Assembly: GCA_037127315.1 (NCBI GenBank)
Contig: JBBBDQ010001684.1
Location: forward strand, 4,948,501-5,012,500
DNA from: Ascarosepion bandense
Taxonomy: Eukaryota; Mollusca; Cephalopoda; Sepiida; Sepiidae
DNA length: 64,000 nucleotides
Direction of reading: 5' to 3'
Position numbers and translations under genes: made by a program. Of this stretch, positions 34,286-44,974 are shown one piece after another; position 1 is the stretch's first letter; each line of letters opens with the position of its first letter. The notes under the pieces were generated by a model that worked only from the letters and a program-made list of their open reading frames with translations, did not search any database and was not told the origin of the DNA.

Positions 34286-35540
34286 TTTCATCCCAAGCAA
34301 GACAGCCTCCCTACCAGTGGTGCGCAGGGGTTAACACAGGAGGAAAGTGATGAGAAAGAGGGGCAGATTATCGGGGGGTCAAGAAGTGGGTAAGAGAAAG
34401 ATGAGAATAGTGGTGTGATGAGAGTGGAGTGAACGAAGAAAAGAGCATGAGAGAAAAGATGTGAGTCAGTGAGATAGGAGATGACTATTGAGCTTACATT
34501 TAAACTTTTAGAGATTGTAGTTGTTGGGAAAGCAAGTATATGGAAGGGAATTCCACAGGTGGGAAATGCGAGAAAAGCTGTTGGAGTAGAGGTTGGGGTT
34601 ACTTTTTATCGGTTTCACTGTAAAAGGGTGGGACCTAGTTGCTAGTCTAGTAGCTCAAGTAGATTCATACATAGGGGGCACCAGTGAGCTAAGTTCACCG
34701 GAGCAGAAGCCGTGAAAGTATTTGTATAAGAGATGTAGGGAAGCCGCATTACGCCGGCGAGAAGGTGACTGCATCTGAGCTGCCAAGTCGGGATCAATCA
34801 CATTACAGATTCTCCATTGGATTTTGCCAAGAACCCCGAGGTGAATAGCAGGGGCATCCGACCAGATGTGGCAGCAGTATTGAGTACACTAGCGGATGGT
34901 AGATTTATATACGTGCAGGATGGAATCAGACGGGAAAAACTTCCTGGCCTTACACAGTGAACTAATCTTCTTAGCAGCGGATTTAGCATTTAAATCTGAA
35001 GTAGCATTCTACTTGAGATCTGCTGAGAGAGTTAACCCGAGGAATTGCAGTATTTTGCTTTCAGGGAGGCTAACCTGATCCATGTTAATGGGGTGGGTAG
35101 GAGCGATTGTTTGTGATGGTTAACAGATAGCAGCTTTGTTTTGGAAGCATTAAAATTCATGAGCCATTTCTTACCCCAGTCCACCACAGATTGGAGGTTC
35201 TTTTCAAGCTCAGCAGCAATGTTTGCTTTGTCAGCCTCCGCAGATTTTTGATCGAGGCGAGAGTAAACGGTGGTAGCGTCAGCGTATATGCCTACTTGGG
35301 ATCTGATTACATCGGATCGATCGTTAATGAATATCAAGAAAAGCATAGGACCTAGATAAGAGCATTGCCTTCATTGTGCAATTGGAAAGGAATGACTGGA
35401 TTAGGTCAAACAATTGTCCAGTTATACCATAGCCTCGCAGCTTGCATAGAAGTTCAGCATGCTAGACTCCGACAAATGCTTTGGAAATATCCAGGGCAAC
35501 TGTTCGAGCTTCGCCGTTCTTGCCGAGAGCCTGGTATATA
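34286..35540 (-). mobile_element. 5'-truncated CR1/L2/Jockey-type LINE
   Basis: Reads on minus from a truncation near 35540 to a 3' end at about 34290 with the CCCAAGCAAGACAG block (a variant of CCCGAGCAAGGCGG) and ATCATTTC tail. It covers the second half of the reverse transcriptase, the C-terminal domain and the 3' untranslated region. Fragments of the same family lie at 16.1, 27.5, 35.9, 40.5, 41.0, 45.0, 46.2-47.1 and 63.0 kb. Confidence 0.75.
34600..35540 (-). pseudogene. Reverse transcriptase pseudogene of the CR1/L2/Jockey-type LINE
   Basis: Minus strand, in order: VALDISKAF (reverse-transcriptase motif with the first catalytic Asp, about 35490), GYGITGQLFDLIQSFLSN (about 35420), LFLIFINDRSDVIRSQ, GIYADATTVYS (the catalytic YADD has become YADA), DWGKKWLMNFNASKTK, then FPSDSILHVYKST-like and a damaged HLWNSLP segment in the 34540-34640 region. 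The longest open piece is 35346-35032 (104 codons). The YADD change and stops (for example right after SKAFVGV) make it inactive. Assignment within the CR1/L2/Jockey group is not resolved. Confidence 0.75.
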
Positions 35541-35934
35541 TACTCAGTTGTGTGACCTCCACTTTTTCTATGATAATGTACTCTTACTTGAGTATACATA
35601 TAATCCTGCCATAGTGAGATACGAGAGTTATCGTAGAGATCCGTTCGAGTTAACGGAGAGTACCGGGACTGATCCCTAAGTTACCGAGAGATACCGAAGT
35701 TACCCAGAGAATACCGCGTCAGAAGTCAGAATAGCTCTGAGCTCCACTCATCTAGAATAATATTACTCAGATATACTATTTTCAACGTGGCTTCACTTCA
35801 AAGACTTGTATATATTTATTACTAATTGTATTCCTGGATTACTAATCTGCGTTCAAGTTTGTATATTATGTTCAATATAACTTATTTTTCTATCTCAACT
35901 ATCTGTTTTGTTGTTCATTATTTTGTGTGGTTCC
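35541..35934. other. Unassigned spacer
   Basis: A short run of diverged GAGAGTTA/ACCGAGA-like phrases lies at about 35625-35715 and reads as a degenerate tandem repeat. Nothing else recognised. Confidence 0.4.
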
Positions 35935-36240
35935 TTACCTGGATTCACAACAGAATGGTAGATTTATAAGTGTGTGAAATGGATTCTGATGAGAAAAGCT
36001 TCCTGGTTCAGCACAGTTACCCAATCTGGCCATGGAAAAAGCAAAAGAGTAGTGGGGTACTTGCAACGTTTTGTCTGTGAGAAACGGGTTGTAGGGTGAA
36101 AAATAATTCATCACCCACAAGGGTGTGTTGAAGCTTTTGAATTTTATCAAGACAGACAAGTGAGGACTAGGAAGCTCAGGTACATATAGAGCAACAATAC
36201 TCTGTTTTTAGTCTGACCTCGGTCTTGTAACAATATACTA
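35935..36240 (-). mobile_element. CR1/L2-type LINE fragment
   Basis: Minus strand keeps NCAEPGSFSHQNPFHTLINL, which aligns with the segment of the copy at 34800-34990 (RPGSFSRLIPS-TYINL). The following block at 36090-36110 is related to 16105-16130 and 40470-40490. Confidence 0.55.
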
Positions 36241-36369
36241 TAGCGGATTGATCTATTGATTCAATTTCTCTGAATCATCAACCCTTTACAGATTATTTAA
36301 AGGCAGAAAATATTTCTATATTGTAAGAATTGTTTTTGAAATAATTATGATTTTGTGAGACAAATCTTA

Positions 36370-36624
36370 CTAATTAATCTATAGCTGGGGGGAAGAGGTG
36401 AATTTATACATATCTCTATGTTATTTGCCCATATGACAAACCCTACTGGAACTATATCCAGGTTCTCTTATTAACACTACAGAGTCATTATCCATTTGAC
36501 CACCCACACGTCCAAGTATAGAGCACCTGGTATTTCCAAACAATAATCTAGGTATTGAACAGGCTCAGTGTTGCTTAACTTTGGTGATCATACAGGAACC
36601 TGTGTTTCTAAGTGAAGTGGCCAT
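36370..36624 (-). mobile_element. Dimeric 5S rRNA/tRNA-type SINE, copy 1
   Basis: On minus, from 36624, the first ~108 bases resemble 5S rRNA end to end: GGCCA start, GGTTCC-GTATGATC, CACCAAAGTTAAGCAACA (the internal-control-region A box), CCTGTTCAATACCTAGAT (C-box region) and AATACCAGGTGCT near the end. This is followed by a tRNA-like segment (GTGGTCAAATGGATAATGACT as A box, TATAGTTCC as B box, about 36460-36510), then a SINE body with CAAATAACATAG and CACCTCTTCCCCCCAGCTAT. Transcription by RNA polymerase III from an internal promoter is implied for the family; this copy is diverged. Confidence 0.65.
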
Positions 36625-36689
36625 AAAAAAAAGTATAGCAGGGTGAGTCAAATAGTTGAATCATCATTGTTCCAGAATTTTTAGCAATA

Positions 36690-37016
36690 GATGTGGCCAC
36701 ATACTCATCAGGGAGTCTACCAGACTTGAGTGCTATACTCCATGCTTCTCAGGATGTGTACGGACCTTGAGAGCTAACATGATTTGAGAACTATCGCTCA
36801 TATTCACCAGGGTATTTATGGAATTTGAACTATTGCTCATACTCAACAGTGAGTCTGCGAGAATTAAGAACTATAACCCATACTTATCAGAGAAACAACG
36901 GGACTTGAGAACTATAGCCTATACTCCTACAAGAAATAAGAGCTACAGCCCATACTCATCAGGGAGTTCACTGTACTTGAGAGCTATAGTCCAAACTCAT
37001 CAGGGTGTCTAGATGT
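36690..37016. repeat. Degenerate tandem repeat, about 55-60 bp unit
   Basis: Six to seven diverged units share CATACTCATCAGGGAGTCTA and GACTTGAGAACTATAGCC. It begins soon after the 5S-type SINE. Confidence 0.7.
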
Positions 37017-37543
37017 CTTGAGGGTGTGAGTGAGTGTGTATCACAAGTTGGGTTTGTTGTACAAGGGGCTTGAAAAATATGGAACCTATAGTTTCAATTT
37101 TGAAAATGCATAAGGATTAAAGAAACTTGAGGGAATCGGTGGTTCTTTGCCGCCATTAAATACTTCAGTTCTCTGACATTGTAGAGATTAATTATTTGCC
37201 AATGTCAGCACTTAATGGAAAAGAAACTGCATCGACGAATCAGTCTTAAGAACTAGGTTAAGCCAACATTGATGTTTGGTTGAAGAGACATTGAGCAAGT
37301 GCACTCTTCCTGTCATACACGCATACAGACGCTATTTCTGCTCTTACATCTACTCAGACATTTACACCCACCCACACACAAGCACACGCTTTCATGTACG
37401 CGCCATATTTAAGCAGTTTTAAAAGACCGGTTCAATACTGCAGTTTCATTTTCGAGTGATTGAGTGTTTTATCATTTCCGATCTGATATCATAATAACAC
37501 AGAAGGTTTAATTTACACTTTGCTAACTTTCATTTATATGGGC
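37017..37543. other. Unassigned spacer
   Basis: No feature recognised. Confidence 0.4.
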
Positions 37544-37694
37544 TGTGGTGTAATCAGCTCAGAATGAGAAATCAGAGAGACGAGTTCGAATTCCAGTTGA
37601 ATCCGTTGCATTCACTTATGCACTGATACCCTTTGGAAAGGTATGAATCCATCTCTTTTCCCCCCATTTATAGGTTGAATAGCAGGACAGAAAT
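37544..37694 (+). mobile_element. tRNA-derived SINE, 3' part replaced by a minisatellite
   Basis: tRNA-like head with A-box-like GGCTGTGGTGTAATCAGC and B-box-like GAGTTCGAATTCC (37582-37594), then the family body (CATTCACTTATGC, ACCCTTTGGAAAGGTATGAA, CATCTCTTTTCC, ATAGCAGGACAG). At about 37695 the body gives way to the minisatellite. Confidence 0.75.
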
Positions 37695-40468
37695 AAATGG
37701 TAAAATAAATAGTAGAAAAAGGAGAATGTTAAAATAAATGGAAAATAAATGGTAAAAATGGCATAATGGTAGAATAAATGGTAAAATAAATGGTAGAAAA
37801 AGGAGAATGTTAAAATAAATGGTAAAATAAAAGGTAAACAAGGGATAATGATAAAATAAATGGTAAAAAAATGGATAATGGTAAAATAAATGGTAGAAAA
37901 AGGAGAATGTTAAAATAAATGGTAAAATAAAAGGTAAACAAGGGATAATGATAAAATAAATGGTAAAAAAATAGATAATGGTAAAATAAATGGTAGAAAA
38001 AGGAGAATGTTAAAGTAAATGGTAAAATAAATGGTAAAAATGGCATAATGGTAGAATAAATAATAAAATAAATGGTAGAAAAAGAGAATGTTAAAATAAA
38101 TGGTAAAATAAATGGTAAAAATGGCATAATGATAACATAAATTGTAAAATAAATGGTAAAAAAATGGATAATGGTAAAATAACTGGTAGAAAAAAGAGAA
38201 TGTTAAAATAAATGATAAAAATGGCATAATGGTAGAATAAATGGTAAAATAAATGGTAGAAAAAGGAGAATGTTAAAATGAATGGTAAAATAAAAGGTAA
38301 AATAAATGGTAAAAAATGGATAATGGTAAAATAAATGGTAGAAAAAGGAGAATGTTAAAGTAAATGGTAAAATAAATGGTAAAAATGGCATAATGGTAGA
38401 ATAAATGGTAGAAAAAGAGAATGTTAAAATAAATGGTAAAAATGGCATAATGATAAAATAAATGGTAAAATAAATGGTAAAAAATGGATAATGGTAAAAT
38501 AAATGGTAGAAAAAGGAGATTGTTAAAATAAATGGTAAAAATGGCATAATGGTAGAATAAATGGTAAAATAAATTGTAAAATAAAAGGTAAACAAGGGAT
38601 AATGATAAAATAAATGGTAAAATAAATGGTAAAAAATGGATAATGGTAAAATAAATGGTAGAAAAAGGAGAATGTTAAAATAAAAGGTAAACAAGGGATA
38701 ATGATAAAATAAATGGTAAAATAAATGGTAAAAATGGCATAATGGTAGAATAAATGGTAAAATAAATGGTAGAAAAAGGAGAATGTTAAAATATATGGTA
38801 AAATAAAAGGTAAACAAGGGATAATGATGAAATAAATGGTAAAATAAATGGTAAAAAAATGGATAATGGTAAAATAAATGGTAGAAAAAGGAGAATGTTA
38901 AAATAAAGGGTAAAATAAAAGGTAAGCAAGGGATAATGATAAAATAAATGGTAAAATAAATGGTAAAGAAATGGGTAATGGTAAAATAAATGGTAGAAAA
39001 AGGAGAATGTTAAAATAAATGGTAAAATAAGTGGTAAAAATGGTATAATGGTAGAATAAATGGTAAAAAAATGGATATTGGTAAAATAAATGGTAGAAAA
39101 AGTAGAATGTTATAGTAAATGGTAAAATAAAAGGTAAACAAGGGATAATGATAAAATAAATGGTAAAATAAATGGTAAAAAATAGATAATGGTAAAATAA
39201 ATGATAGAAAAAGGAGAATGTTAAAGTAAATGGTAAAATAAATGGTAAAAATGGCATAATGGTAGAATAAATGGTAAAATAAATGGTAGAAAAAGAGAAT
39301 GTTAAAATACATGGTAAAATAAATGGTAAAAATGGCATAATGATAAAATAAATGGTAAAATAAATGGTAAAAAATTGTTAATGGTAAAAGAACTGGTAGA
39401 AAAAAGAGAATGTTAAAATAAATGGTAAAATAAATGGAAAAATGGCATAATGGTAGAATAAATGGTAAAATAAATGGTAGAAAAAGGAGAATGTTAAAAT
39501 AAATGGTAAAATAAAAGGTAAAATAAATGGTAAAAAAATGGATAATGGTAAAATAAATGGTAGAAAAAGAAGAATGTTAAAATAAAAGGTAAACAAAGGA
39601 TAATGATAAAATAAATGGTAAAAAATGGATAATGGTAAAATAAAATTGTCGAAAAAGGAGAATGTTAAAGTAAATGGTAAAATAAATGGTAAAATGGCAT
39701 AATGATAAAATAAATGGTAAAAAAATGGATAATGGTAAAATAAATGGTAGAAAAAGGAGATTGTTAAAATAAATGGTAAAAATGGCATAATGGTCGAATA
39801 AAAGGTAAAATAAATGGTAAAATTAATGGTAAAAAATGGATAATGGTAAAATAAATGGTAGAAAAAGGAGAATGTTAAAATAAAAGGTAAACAAGGGATA
39901 ATGATAAAATAAATGGTAAAATAAATGGTAAAAAATGGATAATGGTAAAATAAATGGTAGAAAAAGGAGAATGTTAAAATAAATGGTAAAATAAATGGTA
40001 AAAATGGCATAATGTAGAATAAATGGTAAAATAAATGGTAGAAAAAGGAGAATGTTAAAATATATGGTAAAATAAAAGGTAAACAAGGGATAATGTTAAA
40101 ATAAATGTTAAATAAATGGTAAAAAAATGGATAATGGTAGAATAAATGGTAGAAAAAGGAGAATGTTAAAATAAATGGTAAAATAAAAGGTAAACAAGGG
40201 ATAATGATAAAATAAATGGTAAAATAAATGGTAAAAAAATGGATAATGGTAGAATAAATGGTAGAAAAAGGAGAATGTTAAAATAAATGGTAAAATAAGT
40301 GGTAAAAATGGTATAATGGTAGAATAAATGGTAAAAAAATGGATAATGGTAAAATAAATGGTAGAAAAAGTAGAATGTTATAGTAAATGGTAAAATAAAA
40401 GGTAAACAAGGGATAATGATAAAATAAATGGTAAAATAAATGGTAAAAAAAGGGATGATGGTAAAATA
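37695..40468. repeat. 2.8-kb AT-rich minisatellite
   Basis: Built from a short module, GGTAAAATAAAT, combined into longer units with the phrases AGAAAAAGGAGAATGTTA, AAATGGCATAATGGTAGAAT, AAGGTAAACAAGGGATAATG and AAAAAATGGATAATGG. These phrases recur in similar order about every 90-200 bp, so there is a loose higher-order structure. The plus strand is almost free of C. Long minus-strand open frames rich in Phe, Tyr, Ile and Leu are by-products of composition and of TAA/TAG being rare on that strand. Confidence 0.95.
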
Positions 40469-40745
40469 AGGGGTTGCAGAGTGGAAAATAAGTGAAAACA
40501 TACAAAGATGCCGAGATGCTTTTCAAACTCTATTAAGATTGTAAAGTGAAGACTGGACAGCTCTTTCCCATATATGGCAGTAATACCGTTTTTTTGTCCT
40601 GATCAGACTCTTGTGAAGAAGTGGGGAAGAGGGAGGTACTTACTGGAGCAATACAAAGAACTGCCTAGTTTCTCAGTATCTTTCATGATGGATCATATGT
40701 GCGATTTCCACTTGAGGTCTGCATTGTGTTTATCTCAATTTTGGT
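40469..40745 (-). mobile_element. CR1/L2-type LINE fragment
   Basis: Plus-strand blocks GGGGTTGCAGAGTGGAAAAT, CTTACTGGAGCAATAC and CATGATGGATCATAT match the piece at 16105-16330, which reads as LINE protein on minus. Confidence 0.6.
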
Positions 40746-40879
40746 AAAAATATATATTTTTACATAAGTTACCCTTCTCCCTAATTAATTTCTTGAAATG
40801 TCTAGTTTGCCTATATATTTAATATTGATTAAGTTCAGGAGCCATTATGGAATGGTAAACAACTGTTTCCTTTTTTTTT

Positions 40880-41220
40880 TAAATAGCCTCTTTTCAAAAA
40901 ATCTGCTCTAAATTGTGAAATCACAGTTATGATATCAGCAGTGGACTTGGCAGATTGAAATCAACACTGCTTGTCACTGGAGAAGTTGTACCTGTTGAGG
41001 TGATCAACAACATTTTTGTTGATTATAGCTTGAAAAAGTTTGCTAATGACCCTGAGCATACTGGTGGGTCTATATTGTGAGAGGATCGAGCGCTCATATC
41101 TATTCTTGCAACTTGAATTCAAGAAATATGAACAATTGATAACAAGAAATGAAAAAGCTTCAGCAATTATACGTGTCAGCTTTTTGATGGCAGTAATGTT
41201 TGCTTTAATTCCTGACTAAT
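40880..41220 (-). pseudogene. Reverse transcriptase fragment of a CR1/L2/Jockey-type LINE
   Basis: Minus strand reads SQYRPTSMLRVISKLFQAII then VVDHLNRYNFSSDKQ and FQSAKSTADIITVISQ at about 41100-40905. These match the N-terminal reverse-transcriptase motifs (YRP-S-L----K--E--I----------N----QYGFR---ST-------) of this LINE group. One stop replaces the residue before FQSAKST. The region between 41120 and 41220 is too degraded to read. Confidence 0.7.
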
Positions 41221-41975
41221 GACAGTCTTTTTTTTCTTTATTTGCAATGCATTCCTATAGTAAAACACAAAATAACTTTATATCATCGAGTGAATAAATG
41301 TTTTATATTTGTTTTGTAGAAACGTCTTGTTGTAAAATAACTGCAAATTAATTTCTATATATGTAATTATGAGGATATATTTGTTTAACAAAGGATTCTA
41401 AAACATTTCTGTAGTAAAGCAATTTCTACTGTATTTCTATATTTTTGAACATAATTGCTGTGTCATCTATATGAAATTATTAGTGTGCATTAATGTTTTT
41501 AAATATTTGTTTAATAAATCCTACCTGTGCTATCCTGTGATTCATAACCCACTGGTGAATATATTTAGTTCAGTTGAATGCTTTTCATGTCCCATTTATT
41601 TCGTTGGCTATATTAGAATCAGAATACTTGCCATAATTTAACATCTCCAATTTTGTTTTATCATCATTATTATTATTATTAATTTTTTGTAGTCCATAAA
41701 ATATTTGACCAGTCATAAACTTTCTATTGGGAAGTAATAAATTTGATGACATTTACAGATTTTGAAAATGACTTTGGCCTTGGATAAATGATTTATTATC
41801 ATTCAAATCAGAAGTGAGAAAGCAAGTAATATATTTTCTGATGTAATTCCTCAAATGTGCTAAATCCATGCAGAGATAAAGTAAAGAAAGTGTCATCTCA
41901 AATTGCCGATAAGCGTTTTTTTAAATAAAACATAAGAAAATGACTTATTAAAGTTTGTTTTTAAATATACTGTGG
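41221..41975. other. Unassigned AT-rich stretch
   Basis: No feature recognised apart from a short (TTA)n at about 41663-41682. Confidence 0.4.
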
Positions 41976-41979
41976 GCAG

Positions 41980-42085
41980 AACAGTTGAACGACAAGGAAT
42001 TTTTAAAGAAAATGGAAAGGGAAAGAAACATTCTCAGTATTAGAAAAGAAAAACTATTGAAATTTTTAGGACATATAATGTGGAA
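41980..42085 (+). mobile_element. RTE-type LINE C-terminal fragment
   Basis: About 30 codons read NDKEFLKKMEREKNILSIRK, then KLLKFLGHIMWK, matching the SND-VLERM---R-L-LSIRKRQLKFLGH segment of the RTE protein. It is immediately followed by SINE sequence. Confidence 0.65.
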
Positions 42086-42285
42086 ATACCCTTAGGAAAG
42101 GTATTAATCAGTCTCTTCCCTCCAGTTATGGGTTAAATAACAGGACAGATTGGCTGGCAACCAGTCTACAGCAGAAAGTAATGGCAACCTACTGCTTGAT
42201 AATCTTCTGTCCAGTCAGTCATATTTCTTTCGAGACATTATCGTCCAAGTGTGTATCATGTATGGTACTTAAGTGACTGAATGTG
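42085..42285 (+). mobile_element. tRNA-derived SINE, 5'-truncated
   Basis: Starts within the body at ATACCCTTAGGAAAGGTATT and runs to the family 3' end (GTATCATGTATGGTACTTAA, GACTG), including GGGTTAAATAACAGGACAGA and GGCAACCAGTCTACAGCAGA. Confidence 0.75.
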
Positions 42286-42799
42286 GAAAAAGGGCTTGGC
42301 GAATTTGACACTCACATGACATACTGAAAGCAAGTAAGACAGAAGGGAAACACAAGTAACCCACCTAACAGGATAGGAAATTTGAAGGATGGAGAAAAGA
42401 TAAACTTTCTTAAAAGCTACAAAGGATGAGAAGTTGTGAAGGGTTATGATCATACACCCTGAAAGTTGGTTGGTTGATTTTTTCTACAGCTTATTAACAC
42501 TTTGCAGGTTATTTAAAGCTAGAGAGTGTTTTTAGATTGTAAACATTTTTTATGTTAATAATGTTTTAGTGATACAAGTCTTACATAAATTGTTAATTTT
42601 TAATAACCATTACATTTGTGTACATTTGTATTTCACATAAGATATTTGCACAGTATGTGGCACAATGAGTCCCCAATTGAATTGACTTACAATGCGCACA
42701 GTCAAGTGGGCCCGAAATGATTTTTTCTGGGCCAATTTTTATGACTGCATAGACAGTAAAGTAAGTTTCCAAAGTAGGCATCTGATGTTCTCAAGTAGA

Positions 42800-43012
42800 T
42801 AAGATTTACTGCCATATCCTGTTGAAACATCAGTTCTTGTACAATCACCAAAGTTAAGCAACATCGAGCATGGCCAGTTCCTAGATAAGAGACCACTAGG
42901 TTGTGCATAGGGTGCAATGGATAAAAGCTCGGAGATTGGAAGTTGGAGATCGAAGTTTCAATTCCAGTCAGATTCATTATATTCATTTATGCACAAATAC
43001 ATGTGGGAAAGC
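42800..43012 (+). mobile_element. Dimeric 5S rRNA/tRNA-type SINE, copy 2
   Basis: 42803-42897 follows 5S rRNA from its 5' end: ACTGCCATATCCTGTTGAAA, CAGTTCTTGTACAATCACC, AAAGTTAAGCAACATCGAGC (A box) and GGCCAGTTCCTAGATAAGAG (C-box region). It then runs without a gap into a tRNA-like segment (GGTGCAATGGATAAAAGC as A box; CGAAGTTTCAATTCCAG as B box) and the SINE body (ATTCATTTATGCACAAATAC, GTGGGAAAGCTATG). The same order is found on the other strand at 36370-36624, so the composite is a real family rather than a chance junction. Confidence 0.7.
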
Positions 43013-43039
43013 TATGAAACTTTACTCCTGTTCATATCT

Positions 43040-43134
43040 TTTTGTCTGTTCATATCTATCTATCTATGTATCTATGTATCTATCTATCTATCTATCTATC
43101 TATCTGAGCATTTTCATATCTTTTTGTCTGTTCA

Positions 43135-43171
<37 letters not shown>

Positions 43172-43198
43172 GAACCTTTTCATATCTTTTTATCTGTT

Positions 43199-43233
<35 letters not shown>

Positions 43234-43262
43234 GAACTTTTTCATATCTTTCTGTCTGTTCA

Positions 43263-43299
<37 letters not shown>

Positions 43300-43328
43300 G
43301 AGCATTTTCATATCTTTTTGTCTGTTCA

Positions 43329-43361
<33 letters not shown>

Positions 43362-43390
43362 GAGCATTTTCATATCTTTTTGTCTGTTCA

Positions 43391-43431
<41 letters not shown>

Positions 43432-43458
43432 GAACCTTTTCATATCTTTTTATCTGTT

Positions 43459-43489
<31 letters not shown>

Positions 43490-43510
43490 GAGCAATTTCA
43501 TATCTTTTTG
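43040..43510. repeat. Composite (TATC)n array
   Basis: Runs of 5-10 TATC units alternate with a conserved spacer of about 35 bp (TGARCNTTTTCATATCTTTT then KTCTGTTCA). Six to seven spacer copies give a higher-order period of about 65-85 bp. It starts about 30 bases after the 5S/tRNA SINE body, so it probably grew from the SINE tail. Confidence 0.95.
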
Positions 43511-44354
43511 TCTGTTGTGAGTTGTTATGTAAACTTTTTAATCTTGATTTATTCCTGCTGTCATTTTCTGATATTGGAAACTGATTTTTATAGTTGGAAT
43601 TACAATAATGGACTTAAGATTTTTTGGTTCTGAAATCTCCTCATTGCTATTTTCTCCCACAAGAACACATGATCAGGATCTAAATTTTAATTTTATCTTA
43701 TGCATTATATAAGAACACAGAATGGGTTCAATTCTGCGTCAGCATTCTTGATCAAGTAAAATCATGTAATCATGTATTTTACAGTCCTGCTCCATGTAAC
43801 ACAATGTGACAATCTTAGATTATTTAGAAAGGAGTAGAAAATATACACAAAATACCACTTCCCACCCCACAATGTAAAATAAAATTATAAAAATCATAAA
43901 ATATCAAATTTTTACTGCCATTCTGATAAATATTGCTGTACTGTAAATTATTCAGTGAAATTCTTCAACAGTTATATGATAGCATATGCTATGTCTCTGA
44001 GCCTCTTAAAAAATCAAGTATAGACAATTATACTAAGACGTCATACTAAGCAATGTGCAACTTTTTCACTCAAGACCAAATCCTTTATTCTATGATCGAA
44101 ATCAGAGGAGTGACACTGTCTCTTCTCCCAATCACTCTCCAAAAAAAAAAAAAAAATTACTAACACAATCAATACTTGAAACTACAATGTGAAATTTGAA
44201 AAAAAAAAAAACATTTATTATATAGACAAAAAAGTGAACAAAATACAATTTTTACAAAATAGATTTTCCCAGAAGTTTTCTTTTGTGCATCTCGTTATTA
44301 GCAAGACAAAATAACCCATTCAATATGAGGAATATATGGTTCTTTTAAAATATG
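43511..44354. other. Unassigned spacer
   Basis: AT-rich with poly-A runs; no feature recognised. Confidence 0.4.
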
Positions 44355-44356
44355 TA

Positions 44357-44848
44357 CAGGGTGGTCTGACAGTAGGTGGATTAATTTTGTGTCAGTTATA
44401 TTATTAAAGCAGTGTTCATCATTTCCAACAAAGTAGCCTACCTCCACATTATTCAAGAGCATTGCTTAAATATCTTGACACATTTTCTGAGAAATGGATT
44501 GGCCGAAGAGATCCAATTGATCGGCTAGCACATTCATCTGACTTGACCTCAATGGGTTTCTTCTGTGTGGGAGTACTCAAGGACAAAGTTTATAGCTGAA
44601 AACCAAGAGTGTTGGTGACTGGAACAATTGCATAAGAGATGCATTTCAAGAAGTGAGGGGTAGACTTCAAAGCTGTGTAAATTATGATGGACAATGGTTT
44701 CAGCACCTGTGTTGATCAAATCTAAGCACTTTTGTATATAAATAGAATTTAATTGTCAATATAATAATTTTATTAGTAAATATAATTGCATATGTAATCT
44801 CAAAATAAATGTTATAATTTAGTGTCCACCTACTTTTAGACCACCCTG
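44357..44848 (+). mobile_element. TA-flanked IS630/Tc1-type relic, 492 bp
   Basis: Inverted ends of about 26 bp: CAGGGTGGTCTGACAGTAGG at 44357 and the inverted CCTACTTTTAGACCACCCTG ending at 44848. Each is bounded by TA (44355-44356, 44849-44850), as expected after Tc1/mariner/IS630 insertion. The interior is a deleted transposase gene (next entry). Confidence 0.85.
44425..44730 (+). pseudogene. IS630/Tc1-type transposase C-terminal remnant
   Basis: The plus strand reads KWIGRRDPIDRLAHSSDLTS then FFCVGVLKDKVYS, matching the conserved region of invertebrate IS630-like transposases (WIGRRGP---P-RSPDLTP-DFFLWG-LK--VY). This region holds the last catalytic acidic residue; the sequence here reads SMGFFCVG where LTP-DFF is expected, so the acidic residue is lost (G for D). 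Stops interrupt the frame. The N-terminal DNA-binding domain and most of the core are deleted. Confidence 0.75.
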
Positions 44849-44974
44849 TACAAATCAAACTTTTATTAACTGAAAAAAGCATTGAGAGGGTACTACAAAT
44901 TCTATTTTTGAAAAATGGTTAAAATATTCTTTAAACAAGATTTAAAAGACACTTTCAAAAAAAGATGCACCCAC

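Noticed and set aside
37810..40526. Phe/Tyr/Leu-rich minus-strand open frames resembling membrane proteins
   Set aside because: Composition by-product of the C-poor minisatellite; the residue pattern is just the translated repeat module.
42800..42900. Functional 5S rRNA gene
   Set aside because: The 3' part of 5S rRNA is replaced by a tRNA-like segment and SINE body, there are many substitutions, and no T-run terminator follows.
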